Assembly (NCBI RefSeq): GCF_947172395.1
Contig: NC_069105.1
Location: 124,001 to 188,000 of the forward strand
Source of the DNA: Bicyclus anynana
Taxonomy: Eukaryota > Arthropoda > Insecta > Lepidoptera > Nymphalidae
Direction: 5' to 3'
Length of the DNA: 64,000 nucleotides
Shown here: positions 11,001 to 20,979 of the stretch, in pieces
Position numbering within the stretch: the first letter of the stretch is position 1
How the letters are laid out: every line of letters begins with the position of its first letter
Made by a program: the position numbers and the translations under genes
Notes under the pieces: model-generated
Told to the model about the DNA's origin: nothing
What the model saw: the letters and a program-made list of their open reading frames with translations, nothing else
Databases searched by the model: none

Positions 11001-14000
11001 GCTAAAGAGAGTAGACTGTAATGTTTTGCTCACTGCTTCCCTTAGACTACCTCGGCCTCGTTCGGTGTCCATCTTTTATACGTTAACACAAACAGTATTT
11101 CACAATCCATGGCATAAACATGGTGGTAGCGGCCATCTTTGAAATTCAATTATCTCTTTGGTATGGATTGACTCTTTGGTTACTTGTCAGTCTATGACTG
11201 ACATCTATACCCGTATACTACATAGGCCATTATAAGGTTACTGATTCTGTTCAACAAAATCTCAGATCAAGGCTAAGTTGGTCAATGTACAAACAGAACT
11301 CCTAATCTTTTACAGTACATAACACCGGACGACCATTCTCTACTGTCGGTAGCTGACCTGGTATTGGTCGACGAAGCCGCCGCCATACCACTAGTGCACG
11401 TAGCTGCAGCAGCGTCAAAGGCGCCCTTAGCTTTCCTGTCCTCAACAGTATCTGGGTACGAAGGGACTGGACGAGCTTTGTCCTTGAAACTCTTCGCTCA
11501 GTTGCAAAACGAGAACAATGCTCCGCCGCCGGTAAGCTTTTAAAAATCCCTTAAGACTATGCAATAACTGACTACATATTATGACTCAACAAATGAATTA
11601 CTTAAAGTAAAAAAGGTCATGTGGTTTAGTCCTTAAAGATAAAAGCGCTTGGAGGCCATTGGATCAGCTTCCACCTTCACACAGGAAATAAAACTATAAG
11701 AAATTGTAATTGTTATCAATTGTAAATTATAATACTGTATGACTTTTTCAAAATAGCAACTGTTGAGTTTCTTGCCGGTATCTTCTCAGCAGAACCTGCC
11801 TTCCGAATCGGTGGTAGAATCTTTACAAATAGTCAACTGACGTGTCAAAAGTGCTTGTAAACTAAGCCATTCCAGCACCTTTTACGACATACAATAATTA
11901 AAAAACAAAAAGGGATACCCTTTAGGATTACCCTTTTTGTTTTTTAATCAACACACTTTTTTTGACAAAGCAGCTTTTAAGGCTCCGCCCCTGTCGGTGG
12001 GGGTTGGCCTTCCCCCGCGCCCGATTTTAATATCTAAAAAGTGGCCACGTACAATGAAAGTTTACACCAATTCTCGCGCGGATGACGTCGCAGTTTTCTG
12101 CTAGTACTATATAAAAATACATTTATTTACAGATAAAATTAGAAGAGCCAATACGTTACCGCGCCGGTGACCCTATAGAGGGTTGGCTGAACTCGTTCCT
12201 GTGTCTCGAGGCGCCGCCCCCCTCGGTGGGGGTTGGCTCCCCCCCGCCCGCGGCGTGCGAACTGTTGCGAGTGAACCGCGACGCGCTGTTCTGCTACCAC
12301 CGAGCGGCCGAGGCGTTCCTGCATCGACTTGTTGCTATATACGTCGCTAGCCATTATAAGGTACTATATAAAAGAAAGATATCCTATAGACTGTTGGCTA
12401 AACTTCTCGTTCCTGTGTCCCGAGGCGTCGCCCCCGTTCATGAGGTTTGGCTCCACCCGCCCGCGACGCGCTGTTCTGCTACCACCGAGCATCCCAGACT
12501 TTTTAATGGGATCTCCGCGGCGTCACCGGGGGTTTTGGGCGAACGCAGAAGCATCGGCTGTTTGGACCCGGATGCAGAAGCAGATGAGATGGGCTGAAGA
12601 ACTGAAGAATTCTCTAAGGGCATCTCCTCTGAGACTTGTACCTCGTTTTGGAGAGGTGTTTTGGTCTGAGTGTATCGTAAAGGACATTTTTCGGGCGTCT
12701 AGATCTACAATTGGCATTGGAATTAGGGTTAAATCCCAATTACAGGTCCTCGCTCTTTATAGGAGGAAAGTGGCTTAAACCCATACCATGCCGCTCCATG
12801 TTCTAATGCGGCGTAGACTCATGTTATAATGTTGGTCTCTGTGTAACAATCACTATCAAATAATAATGGTAATGACCGGAACTGACAGGATAACGTGATC
12901 TCCGAGGCGTGGGTTTGAATAAATAACTTCCCATCTGTCGTCTGAGAATGTATCGCCGTGGAGGTTTTATGTTAGTATATTGATATGAAGAGGACGATTG
13001 TATTGATATGTATATTTATTCTTTCACTGATTATAACAATTGTATATGGATATAAAATAAAAGTACAATCAAAAAGATGAAGCGGTGTGAAATGGAGAAC
13101 CGGTAAAGATGTAATGAATGGGCGAAACAATATATCCACGCATTCTCGAGGTCGAGGGAATTCTAAATACAGGGATAAATTTGGCCCACGTAGCTTTCTA
13201 ATGGTCAAAGGAATTTTTGTTGAGTAGTTTTTAAAATCGATTGAGTAGTTTATTAGTTTAGGCATTATTGTACTAACGGTTATTTTAAGTTTCTGTCCAA
13301 AATTTCTACAGAACAGTCCCAACGACATACAACTGTTGGCGGACGCGCCTGCGCACTGTCTCTTCGTTTTGCTCGCGCCCACACCTCCCAAATCGACGAG
13401 CATGCCGGAGATACTCTGCGTCATACAACTGTGCCTCGAGGGAAGCTTATCTGACAGGTAATTTTGAACAATGGGGATGATGACTAGGTTTGAATATATT
13501 GATTTTTATGATTCATTCGAGTAAATAGACCAATGTTAACTAATTTATACGTTAAAAGCAAGGATTGTCTGGATATTTGCATAATAAATAAGATTATAAA
13601 ATTTCAATCGTGAAAAATTTCAATTTCGGACCTGGGTGACCTTGTCGCATGGGTTCGTCGGCTTTTCGCGGAGGATAGAAAAATAAATAAATCATTTTAT
13701 AATCATGATGAACTTCCGCGAAGTAAATCTTAGATAGAAGCAGGCTTCTATCTACGATTTCAATCGTAATTAGATGAAAATGTTTAGATGAAACAGTTTT
13801 AGCTTCATTAAATGTGACATTTTTCAATATATGAACTATAAACATAAACGCACAAATAACAACGATATTAGTAATTTTGTTTGACCGCCCATACAAATCT
13901 AACGATCATTATGACCTACGACGTCATTAAATCGTACCATTTCGTATGGGGCGTTTTTTCAGGGACCCGTGGCACAGCCGCAAATCTGACCATTTTAATC

Positions 14001-17000
14001 ACTGTAGCTCCGAAAGTAATGATCGCAGATACCTTGTTACTTTTACAAAATTGCTTTACTATTAGCATACTCTTAATTTATATACAATTTAAAAAACTGT
14101 CATCATCCCTATTACATTGTATTTATTTTGTATGTTGTGTAATGGAGAACAACTCCTTTAAAAGTTCCAAAAGAAAATCGCAAGAAATCACTGGTTATAT
14201 GTACTATATGTATAATAATAATTAATTATTTTTTTTTATTTCCAGATCAGTAAAAGACAGCTTAGGCAGAGGTAGAAAAGCTGCCGGCGACCTGATACCC
14301 TGGAATATCTGTGAACAGTTTGGTGACAAAGATTTTCCGAAACTTTCTGGCGCGCGGGTGGTTAGGATAGCGACCCACCCTTCCTATCAACGTGTGAGTG
14401 TCTTAATCTTTACTAATATTGTAAGTAAGTAAAGCTGAATTTATGGAGTAATTTAGATCTACATTTTGCCCACGGGAACGGAAAGTACGCAGGTGAAGCT
14501 GAGCGTCAATTATACGTAAAACCGTAAGGTAACACGAAATCTTGAAAACCGCTACAAATTTGAAATTTGGCAGGGAGGTAGTTTATAGTTAGTATTTGAC
14601 AATACGAGCCAAAACGTCTGCCTGTCGGCCATGATGGTCTATATTTCAACTGTTTCATAACGTCACTATAACAAATTCTATATATAAAAACTATATGAGT
14701 CAACTACCCTATTCCAAAGCCCCGAACCCTAGTTCGTAGCAATACAATATTAAAACATTGTCAATGTAAACAGATGGGCTATGGCAAACGCGCTTTACAA
14801 CAGTTAGCGGCATATTACATGGGCGACATCCCATGCCTTGACGAAACACCGAGCGATGACGAGGAAAAAGAAACTACTGGCAAAGCGGACTCATTGCATA
14901 CTGAGACTATAGTTCCAAGGTTAGTTTATAGTATAAGAGGCTGTGGTAGCTTAAAAACCTTTAATAGATTGACTAGGAAGACTCATCGACATGATGAAAA
15001 AGACATATGACCAATAGCGGTGGAATTGAAATATGGCGTTCTCTCTTTCGTTGTGATGGGACAAAAGGGAGGCCGATATTTTAAATTTAGAATGAAGCTA
15101 GCTTCATTCGGATATAATTTTTCATATTCATCAACATTAAAAACCCATATGCGGATCAGTGTTGAGCACGGATCCTCCCAGAATGAGAGGGGTTGTCTAT
15201 AATCTCGCATACGGCTCGGGCTAGCAGTATCGCATTAGCTGTAATTTTAACTTAATTAAATTTAAACTTACCGCATTTATATCACAATATACTATTAATT
15301 TAGTTGTGTAATCAAAAACAAACTTGTTTTTTTTTATTTATATATTTTGTTTTCACTTATTATAGATCAAAACCACCGACTTTACTAAAGCGACTAACTG
15401 AAGTGAGGCCGGAACACTTAGACTATTTGGGGACCAGTTTTGGACTTACTGAGGAGCTTCTCAAATTTTGGAAATCTCAAAAATACATGCCCGTTTATTT
15501 GAGGTGAGCTATCATTTAATAATTAAGGAAGAAACATTGCATAATATTTATTTTCTGATTTCGATTTTTAATATTAGAAAGTCCAGTCTTTCCTTTCTTT
15601 CTTTAAATATTTTATTGAAGGTTTTCTGGAGATCGCTTTTAGCGATAATACTGCCTTTGTGCATTTTACTTTTCTGTTGTATTTTTTTATTTTCAGTATA
15701 TCTTTATTTTTTTGTGCTACTTATTCTATTCCAGTCAAATGAGGTTTAGGTTATATTACGAGTACGACTATCAGGGTAGCATTAAGGGAAGTATTTATTA
15801 CACGCCCAAGGTGTTGTTCTATATTAAAGGATGGTTTTTCCAATTACTGGGTCTGTCATCATTATAAATAGTTCAGGAATTGGGCAGTTTTTGTCAAGTT
15901 TTTCTCTAATAACAAAACCTCTGTTGTTTTTGATTTTATTACAAATATATAGTTTTAAAGTGTTTTCTTGTACTTAGTCCTATGATGGAACTATAATGTA
16001 GGTTCGTGCCATATTTCATACGGGTATCCCTTTTGATTATTGAAATACGCGTATTTTGCAGAAAAAATTTTCGTATCTTTTCATACGTAATTAGTTTGAT
16101 TTTCCACAACTTTACGGGACTGTAGATCCGTTTAAATTTCAACCTTCACGCATTATTACTGAGAAAAGCGAAATAAAGGACAGGCAGATACACGGACAAC
16201 AATGTGATATTATAAGGGTTCCGTTTTTTCTTTTTGAGGTACAGAACCCTAAAAATGAGCACGATAAAAAAAATTGTTAGGGTTCGTCGTCTTACTTATA
16301 TTTTTCAGTTTCTTTTTCAGTTTTTTTTACAATAATTGTTATTTATCACCCAGTACCATCGTGCTAGCCCAGTCGATGACGTCTGACCTCTGCCTCCGGA
16401 GGGTGTGGGTTCGAATCCGGTCCGGAGCATGCACCTCCAACTTTTCAGTTGTGTGCATTTTAAGAAATTAAATATCACGTGTTCCAAACGTGAAGGAAAA
16501 CATCGTGAGGAAACCTGCATATCAGAGAATTTTCTTAATTCTCTGCGTGTGTGAAGTTTGCCAATCCGCATTGGGTCAGCGTGGTGGACTAAGGCCTAAC
16601 CCCCTCTCACTCTGAGAGGAGACTCGAGCTCAGCAGTAAGCCGAATACGGGTTGATAACGAATACCTAGTACAGGTTTCCACCTAGTACAGGGGCCAATG
16701 CAATTTTTATGTAATAATTGACTTAATGAATAAACGTTTTCTTTTAATTTTTTTTCATTATTGTCAATTTACAATTTCAGTCAAAAAGCAAACGAATTGA
16801 CAGGCGAACACTCGTGCATTATGTTACGATCAATGCAAGACTCGTCGTGGTTGGCGGCATACAATGCAGACTTCAGACAGAGGTTCTCAAGGCTTTTGGG
16901 GAGGTGTTTTAGGAAACTACCCGCGTCTCTGGCTTTGTCTACTCTGTTGAATGATAGCGTGAAGATAAATAAACCAGGTGAGATTTAATTTTTTTTTAGT

Positions 17001-17493
17001 TATTAAATATTATTAATTAATATGAATTTAAAATATTTGTTCTGTTGAACATTCATGTGCGACATAGGGAATATGAAACTTAGGTGTATGCCTTTAAGGT
17101 CGAATTTAGATTGCAGCTGCGACTATTTTCTATTTATCTATTTAATAGCACTCTAACAATATTAAACATTATATCATCATCATCATCAATCCATATTCGG
17201 CTCACTGCTGAGCCCGAGTCTCTTCTCAGAATTAGAGGGTTTAGGCCAATAGGTAGTCCACCACGCTGGCCTAATGCACATTGGCAGACTGTCATACAGA
17301 TATAAAGAAAATTCTCTGGTATGCAGGTTTCCTCACGATGTTTTTCCTAAACATTGTATAAAATATATAAATATTTCGAAAATGCATATTCTATTGCTAT
17401 TGACAACAATAGAAAATTCTGGAGTTTTTATAATATTTTCATCCTTCTTCGTAAAATTTAAATGACCTAACTGCCCTGTATGACCTTAAAAAT

Positions 17494-17549
<56 letters not shown>

Positions 17550-20500
17550 ATTATAATTACACTAAGCGGCTGGACTTGATACCGAAACTATATGGATTAG
17601 ATCCCATTTGGATTATGGTTTTACCCATTTCTAACACAGTCTTGACGACTACAATACAATTAGTATTACTATTGCTAAATCATTTCGATAATTTGCAGTA
17701 CTAACAAAACAATTGATTGAGCAATATCTATCCGGACATGACCAGTCCCGTATCGAGATGTACTGCAGACAGCAAGCGGACTATAGACTATTGACGGACT
17801 TATTGGTGCCGATGGCCAATATTGTGTTCCATACTAAAGTTAAGCTCAAACTGGAAGCTATACAACAGGTATGAATGATTAATGTGAAATATTTCATTAT
17901 ATCGAAATTAAAACGTATTTTTAGCAAATGTGTGCTTTGATTTAATTTCAATCCATCCCAATCTGATTGCATGTATTTACATATACCCAATCGTTTTGTA
18001 ATATTCTTTCTAGAAATTCTGAGTTCTCAGTTCTCCAAATTGGCAATTTTGTGGTGCACCACGCCCATACCTCAGAGAGCATTAGACATTAAGTCATCGG
18101 TCCCTGTCTGTCACTGTCCTCTTTCCGAATACACTCTTCTCTTCTAGAGTTCAATCTCCTTTTCCAGAGTTCACTGTCCTCTTTCAGAATTCACTCTCCT
18201 CTTCCAGAGTTCACTCTCCATTTCCAGAGTTCACTGTCCTCTTTTAGAATTCACTCTCCTCTTCCAGAGTTCACTCTCCTTTTCCAGAGTTCACTGTCCT
18301 CTTTCAGAATTCACTCTCCTCTTCCAGAGTTCACTCTCCTTTTTTCAGAGTTCACTGTCCTCTTTCAGAGTTCACTCTCCTCTTCCAGAGTTCACTCTCC
18401 TCTACCAGAGTTCACTCTCCTCTTCCAGAGTGCACTCTCCTCTTCCAGAGTTCACTCTAATCTACCAGAGTTCACTCTCCTCTTTCTTCTTTCAGAGAGG
18501 TGTTTGTCGTAGACAAATTTGTCGTGGGCCATCAAAATAGTCTAATAATGATGATCGTGGTGGATTTTATGTAACCTTCTTTTACCAACAGGTAATATTT
18601 GTAGCAATGGGCTTCCAAATGAAAGACGTCGACGACATAGCAAGCGAACTGACGCTCCCCGGATCTCAAATTCTGGCTAAATTCTACGAGGCGTGCAAGA
18701 AGATAAACGCTGCGCTCAACTCCGTTCTAGAAGTAACCGTGGCTAAAGAGATGGGCATAGAAGACAAGATCTCAGAAGTCAATACTGAAGAACCGATGAA
18801 GCAGAGCCTACAAGAAGAATTGACGAAGGCTGCCAAGGTATTGTTACTCTGTGGTGTAGTTTTCAGTTTTTGGAAGATGAGGAATAAATTTAGTTTATGA
18901 ATTGATGACTTTTTTTATTTACCTAATTTTAAAACTTCAGTATTGGACCTGTTTGTATTTGCTTGTGTGCGATTTTGTCAAAAACTACCTATCCGTTTGT
19001 GGTCAGGTTTTCCATCCATAGTTTCATGTTTAATATTATATTAGTTTCGTTGACACAAAGTATTTGGCAAATGAGAATATGATTTTGACCAATGTTAGCT
19101 CCCAACGCCATCATGATTTAAAATAGCAACTGTTGAGTGTGTCGTAATGGGCAGCAGCGATAGTGATTGTACCATAATTTTGTGACAGAGGAAACACCTC
19201 GAGCAGGTCCCAGGACTTGTGACCTTGGGGGTAGATTTAAGGGATCCGGTAGGTTTTGCCGTGAAAGACGGGCAAACAAACAGACACACACACTTTAACA
19301 TTTATAATATTAGTATGGATAGCTATCACAGCACTATAACAGATTATTATATAAACAGATGAATAAATAGTATGAGTATGACGGGTAAACATGGGAGATA
19401 ATTGTTTAAAAACACCATCCGTAAGTGAATGCACTTGTTGTTCTTTTCTCCACTTATTAAATTTTTCGTAAGTAGGTGTTTCATTTGTATCCATCTTCAA
19501 ATTAGGGTCACCATTTTCACCACCATACAGGATGTCATGATCTCACCCATGTCTTCAAATTCGCTCTATTCGCAACTCAATAAAAATTAAATAAAAAAAT
19601 TCCACAGATAAGAACGCAGCATTTCATTCCAACTTAAAGTTTTTTTATTTATTTTTCAAAACAATCAGGGCCTTACCTATAATGATTCTATTTTCGAATA
19701 AAACCTCCTCCGTTTTATAGTAGGCTAGTGCTTGGCTAGTACTCGTAACAGACAAGAATTAAAAAACCAAAATTACTTTAGCCCCTTGAGGCTGAAATGC
19801 TTGTTTAGCCCCGCTGTAGAGTGGTGTTTTTAAGCAAGAGTAGTGAAAAAATTATTTATTACATTATGTATATATCATTTTCAGGACCTGGAAAGGAAGC
19901 AGCGCAAAGAGCTATCCAAGCTGATGGGTGAAGATCTCGCTCAGTACCGCATCAAAGGCAGCGATCTCGACTGGGGACAAGCGCTCAAGTCGTCCACAGA
20001 GAAACAACTTGTCTCTGTTAAGAGGTATGAATACCAGCACTGAGGAGTCTAAACAACCCGATTCCTAGCGGCTTACCTTATAAAAGTTTTCCTTTTGTCC
20101 AAACAAACTAAGCGAATAGTACTTATAGAGCTTACTGTGCTGTGGAAGACTAACATTCCGAAGGACCACAGTATAAAAGTGAATAAATATTATGACCTAA
20201 CAAATGAACTAACTAAAAATGGCTATGCAGTTAGTCTGTACGCCGTAGAAGTAGGTGCCGTAGAGGATTACCAGCAAAATCTCTCTATAACTTGCTTATA
20301 GACCTTGGCCTCTCTCTAGAAGTGCAGCTAGTTCTATATTAGAACGAGTATCCAAAGCAGGTCTAATAGGATCTTACCAAATTTGGCTAGGGAGAACAAC
20401 CGAGCAGAGAACGGCGAGTGTTGATCGATCGTTAAGGAATTCCTTAACCCTACATCCTGTAGTCACAAGTTCAGGACTCCGCTCGGAGTTCTTCTCTACC

Positions 20501-20767
20501 ACGCGATGGACCCGGCACCTGCACGGTGAATCCATGAAATGCTAAGATATTCGTCTCTCCCATACCTATTTCGATTTTCTTTCGAGGAATTCTTAGTATT
20601 AGCCCATAGCTGGAACAGTGTGGTTGGTTTAAGCCCCAAGCCCTGTAGATATCTTTTATGTTTACAGTGGTGAAAAACGTCTGGGTGAAGACAGCAAAGA
20701 GATCGACGAATTGATAGAAACACACTCTAACAATAAGAAAAAGAAGAAAAAGCATGTTAGAAATTAA
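5841..20767 (+). CDS. NAT10: NAT10 / Kre33 RNA cytidine acetyltransferase (complete CDS, 18 exons)
   Basis: Exons: 5841-5948, 6338-6432, 7202-7361, 7508-7644, 8340-8502, 9078-9220, 10208-10484, 11316-11531, 12133-12360, 13312-13457, 14246-14393, 14774-14919, 15366-15503, 16781-16977, 17699-17868, 18592-18837, 19885-20024, 20668-20767 (TAA). They total 2958 nt, 985 residues (human about 1025); every intron is GT-AG and phase-consistent. The N-terminus reads KKKIDNRIRVMIENGV as in the family. The helicase-like ATPase has Walker A GRGKS at residues 279-283 (exon 7) and Walker B DEAAAIP at 380-386 (exon 8). The GNAT fold has the acetyl-CoA loop QRMGYGKR at 606-613 across exons 11/12. The tRNA-binding C-terminal region ends in a Lys-rich tail (NNKKKKKKHVRN). 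From the family, it makes N4-acetylcytidine in 18S rRNA and, with a THUMPD1-type adaptor, in tRNA, using ATP and acetyl-CoA in the nucleolus. All catalytic motifs are intact, so it should be functional. Confidence 0.97.
6814..6859. repeat. Perfect 21-bp hairpin with 4-base loop, NAT10 intron 2
   Basis: Arms 6814-6834 (AGGCAGGTACACCCCCATAT…) and 6839-6859 pair perfectly around CTTT. The GC-rich arms stand out in AT-rich surroundings. In the NAT10 transcript it would fold into a stable pre-miRNA-like stem, though it is shorter than a typical insect precursor. More likely it is the core of a fold-back MITE. Confidence 0.75.
7693..7971 (+). mobile_element. MITE family 1 (GCACAATCA ends), copy 1
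   Basis: In NAT10 intron 4. The left end has TGACCTCTTATAATGAAAGG then GATGCACAATCATG; the right end is GGTCGCTGATTGTACATCT, the inverse. The interior has GGCCTTTAAATATAGTCC and TTGAATTGAGTGCCAAGAAG. A second full copy lies inverted at 31425-31728 and a third is cut by the window end at 63970. It is about 280 bp and non-coding. Confidence 0.8.
7975..8050. repeat. (CAT)n microsatellite, about 25 units
   Basis: An uninterrupted trinucleotide run followed by CCATCATCCATCATCATC up to about 8075. It sits between MITE copy 1 and a SINE B fragment. SINE B copies elsewhere end in (GAT)n, so the tract probably grew from such a tail. It produces artefactual poly-Asp/poly-Ser ORFs. Confidence 0.9.
8106..8300 (+). 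mobile_element. SINE B fragment (5' truncated)
   Basis: In NAT10 intron 4. It matches the body of the copy at 16349: GGAAAAACATTGTAATAAAA, CCAGAGAATTTCTCTGCATG, CACATTGGGCCAGTGTGGTG, GAGAGGAGACTCGACTCAGC, ending in TGATAATGATGAATGATGAT. The tRNA-like head is missing. Confidence 0.8.
8528..8690 (+). mobile_element. SINE C copy 1 (tRNA-derived head)
   Basis: In NAT10 intron 5. The head CCAATAGCTCAACGGTAAGA resembles a tRNA A box, and GTGGTTCAATCACC a B box. The body has ACCCACTCCTAACACAGTCT and ATTGGTCATATTTAAAA, ending in poly-A. A second copy is at 50940-51125. Confidence 0.8.
8723..9020 (-). mobile_element. Helitron-like element (inverted), NAT10 intron 5
   Basis: Starts CTAGCGGACGCTCGCGACTT CGTCC, the inverted form of the hairpin-CTAG terminus found elsewhere. 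The inner part contains CCACTAATCATTTTACAAAA and CTTTCAACCCCT. The far end is unclear because it runs into a copied piece of NAT10 exon 6 at 9034. Confidence 0.65.
9034..9065 (+). pseudogene. Copy of the NAT10 exon 6 3' edge and donor site, in the upstream intron
   Basis: CAAACAGACCAGGTAACTTA TCTA occurs here and again at 9210-9233, the true exon 6/intron 6 junction (CAG ACC AG|GTAACT). The following bases also resemble each other (…ATATAGTACATATG against …ATATATAGTATGTAG). The copy sits only about 12 bases before the exon 6 acceptor (9077/9078). It carries an intact donor but no acceptor of its own. Confidence 0.8.
9316..9648 (+). mobile_element. SINE A, full-length copy
   Basis: In NAT10 intron 6. 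The tRNA-like head has an A box (TGGCGCAGTGGTAAGCGCGG) and B box (GGTTCGATCCCCGGC). The body has GGTGGGAGGCTTCGGCCGTG, ACGATGTCGTGTAGAAACCG and AACAAGTTAGCCCGCTTCCA, ending in a poly-A run. Four other copies lie at 21089, 43187, 55711 and 58945. Confidence 0.9.
10030..10172 (-). mobile_element. Helitron-like fragment
   Basis: It contains AAAAGTAACCTATATGGTTA and ends in ACACACACGAACTTGTCTCC TTTATAATGTGAGTG, which matches the 5'-end side of inverted Helitron-like copies elsewhere (for example 56920-56943). The hairpin/CTAG end is missing. Confidence 0.5.
11898..11947. repeat. Perfect 17-bp hairpin, NAT10 intron 8
   Basis: Arms 11898-11914 and 11931-11947 (TTAAAAAACAAAAAGGG and its complement) are separated by 16 bases. 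It is probably a fold-back element or the terminus of one. Confidence 0.7.
11965..12104 (+). pseudogene. Fragment resembling NAT10 exon 9, joined to a Helitron-like 3' end
   Basis: 11979-12012 (GGCTCCGCCCCTGTCGGTGG GGGTTGG…CCCCCGCGCCC) matches the exon 9 stretch 12210-12253 (GGCGCCGCCCCCCTCGGTGG GGGTTGG…CCCCCGCCCG). 12050-12104 then resembles a Helitron terminus: GAAAGTTTACACCAATT, CGCGGATGACGTCGC, CTAG at 12101-12104. Exon 9 starts 28 bases further on. The fragment has no splice sites. It may be an exon piece taken up by a Helitron, or one arm of a local duplication. Confidence 0.6.
12360..12491 (+). pseudogene. Diverged, internally deleted tandem copy of NAT10 exon 9
   Basis: Directly after the exon 9 donor, GTACTATATAAAA repeats the sequence found just upstream of exon 9 (12104-12116). 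Then CCTATAGACTGTTGGCTAAA CTTCTCGTTCCTGTGTCCCG AGGCG mirrors exon 9 at about 12171-12211 (CCTATAGAGGGTTGGCTGAA…). CGACGCGCTGTTCTGCTACC ACCGAGC then repeats 12278-12304. The middle of exon 9 and its acceptor are missing. The copy shifts frame relative to NAT10 and cannot substitute for the exon. Confidence 0.85.
12492..12960 (+). mobile_element. Probable LINE 3' end (unclassified)
   Basis: An open but unrecognised frame runs to 12778. The stretch after it has GGTAATGACCGGAACTGACA GGATAACGTGATCTCCGAGG, which resembles the 3' UTR of lepidopteran non-LTR elements I know. Assignment is from that tail only. Confidence 0.4.
13471..14113 (+). mobile_element. TIR element filling most of NAT10 intron 10, copy 1
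   Basis: The left end is ATGGGGATGATGACTAGGTT and the right end ACTGTCATCATCCCTATT, giving inverted ends GGGATGATGAC. The interior, for example GTGACATTTTTCAATATATG and CATAAACGCACAAATAACA, recurs inverted and diverged at 24530-24960. It is about 640 bp with no coding capacity recognised. Confidence 0.75.
15000..15085 (+). mobile_element. MITE-like CCAATAGC family, copy 2
   Basis: CATATGACCAATAGCGGTGG, then GGCGTTCTCTCTTTCGTTGT GATGGGACAA, parallels 2950-3080 and 63255-63385. Part of NAT10 intron 12. Confidence 0.5.
15850..16262 (+). repeat. Repeat-like tract, NAT10 intron 13
   Basis: Ends TAAGGGTTCCGTTTTTTCTT TTTGAGGTACAGAACCCTAA, which contains the short inversion GGGTTCCGT/ACAGAACCC and resembles a frequent repeat terminus in lepidopteran genomes. 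It is preceded by a CAGGCAGATACACGGACAAC run. Class not determined. Confidence 0.4.
16349..16665 (+). mobile_element. SINE B, near full-length copy
   Basis: In NAT10 intron 13. The tRNA-like head has CTAGCCCAGTCGATGACG and a B box (GGGTTCGAATCCGGTCC). The body has CAGTTGTGTGCATTTTAAGA, GGAAAACATCGTGAGGAAAC, GCATTGGGTCAGCGTGGTGG and GAGAGGAGACTCGAGCTCAG, with GGGTTGATAACGA at the end. Relatives: 8106, 17169, 21541, 51853, 62657. Confidence 0.85.
17169..17350 (-). mobile_element. SINE B fragment (inverted, 5' truncated)
   Basis: NAT10 intron 14. On the plus strand it begins with ATCATCATCATCAATCCATA TTCGGCTCACTGCTGAGCCC, the inverse of the SINE B tail. It runs through GTCCACCACGCTGGCCTAAT to CCTCACGATGTTTTTCCT. 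The head is missing. Confidence 0.85.
17494..17549. repeat. (ATG)n microsatellite, about 18 units
   Basis: Uninterrupted trinucleotide run in NAT10 intron 14, about 150 bases beyond an inverted SINE B. It is the same motif as the SINE B/RTE tails in this window. Confidence 0.9.
17600..17660 (+). mobile_element. Possible SINE C remnant
   Basis: TTTTACCCATTTCTAACACA GTCTTGACGACTAC resembles the SINE C body (ACCCACTCCTAACACAGTCTT at 8610). It is too short and diverged for a firm call. Confidence 0.35.
18110..18500 (+). repeat. Pyrimidine-rich minisatellite in NAT10 intron 15
   Basis: About 19 tandem copies of a roughly 20-bp unit, TTCCAGAGTTCACTCTCCTC, with variants (CTTTCAGAATTC, TCTACCAGAG). 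A 60-bp higher-order pattern is visible between 18165 and 18345. Each unit contains TTCCAG/G or TTTCAG/A in a pyrimidine-rich context, so it also reads as a string of weak 3' splice-site look-alikes. The array ends about 90 bases before the real acceptor of exon 16 (18591/18592). Confidence 0.9.
20215..20520 (+). repeat. Dispersed repeats X (copy 2) and Y (copy 1), NAT10 intron 17
   Basis: 20220-20320 resembles 3174-3280 (TTAGTCTGTACGCCGTAGAA; CAAAATCTCTCTATAACTTG; GGCCTCTCT). 20440-20510 (ACCCTACATCCTGTAGTCAC, then GGACTCCGCTCGGAGTT) resembles 54235-54285 (ACCCTACATCCTTCGGTCAC). The adjacency suggests one longer element, but its ends are not defined. Confidence 0.5.
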
Positions 20768-20771
20768 TAAA
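20766..20771 (+). terminator. NAT10 polyadenylation signal
   Basis: AATAAA overlaps the last two bases of the NAT10 stop codon (TAA at 20765-20767). If used, the 3' UTR would be only about 20-30 bases. Another AATAAA-like site (CAATTAATAAACTT) is near 20910. Confidence 0.55.
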
Positions 20772-20979
20772 GTGTAAGTTTTACTGCAAAAATGTTTTAT
20801 TTCATACCTCACACCAATGTACCCGCAATATTTTGAAAAAGTATGTAACTGGCAGTTTTTAATTTTATCCACTTTATGAATAGTATGAAATATTATAAAT
20901 TTAATGGCAATTAATAAACTTACTATAAAAAAAGGACTTATAAATGGAAGGAAATGCTATATGTCTGTTTTATTTTATG

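Noticed and set aside
12329..12778. 149-codon ORF as a NAT10 alternative exon
   Set aside because: Its first part is the out-of-frame exon 9 duplication and the rest looks like a LINE tail; no NAT10 homology.
14774..15010. ORF starting MGYGKRALQQL as a separate small gene
   Set aside because: It is NAT10 exon 12; the ATG is an internal Met of the acetyl-CoA loop.
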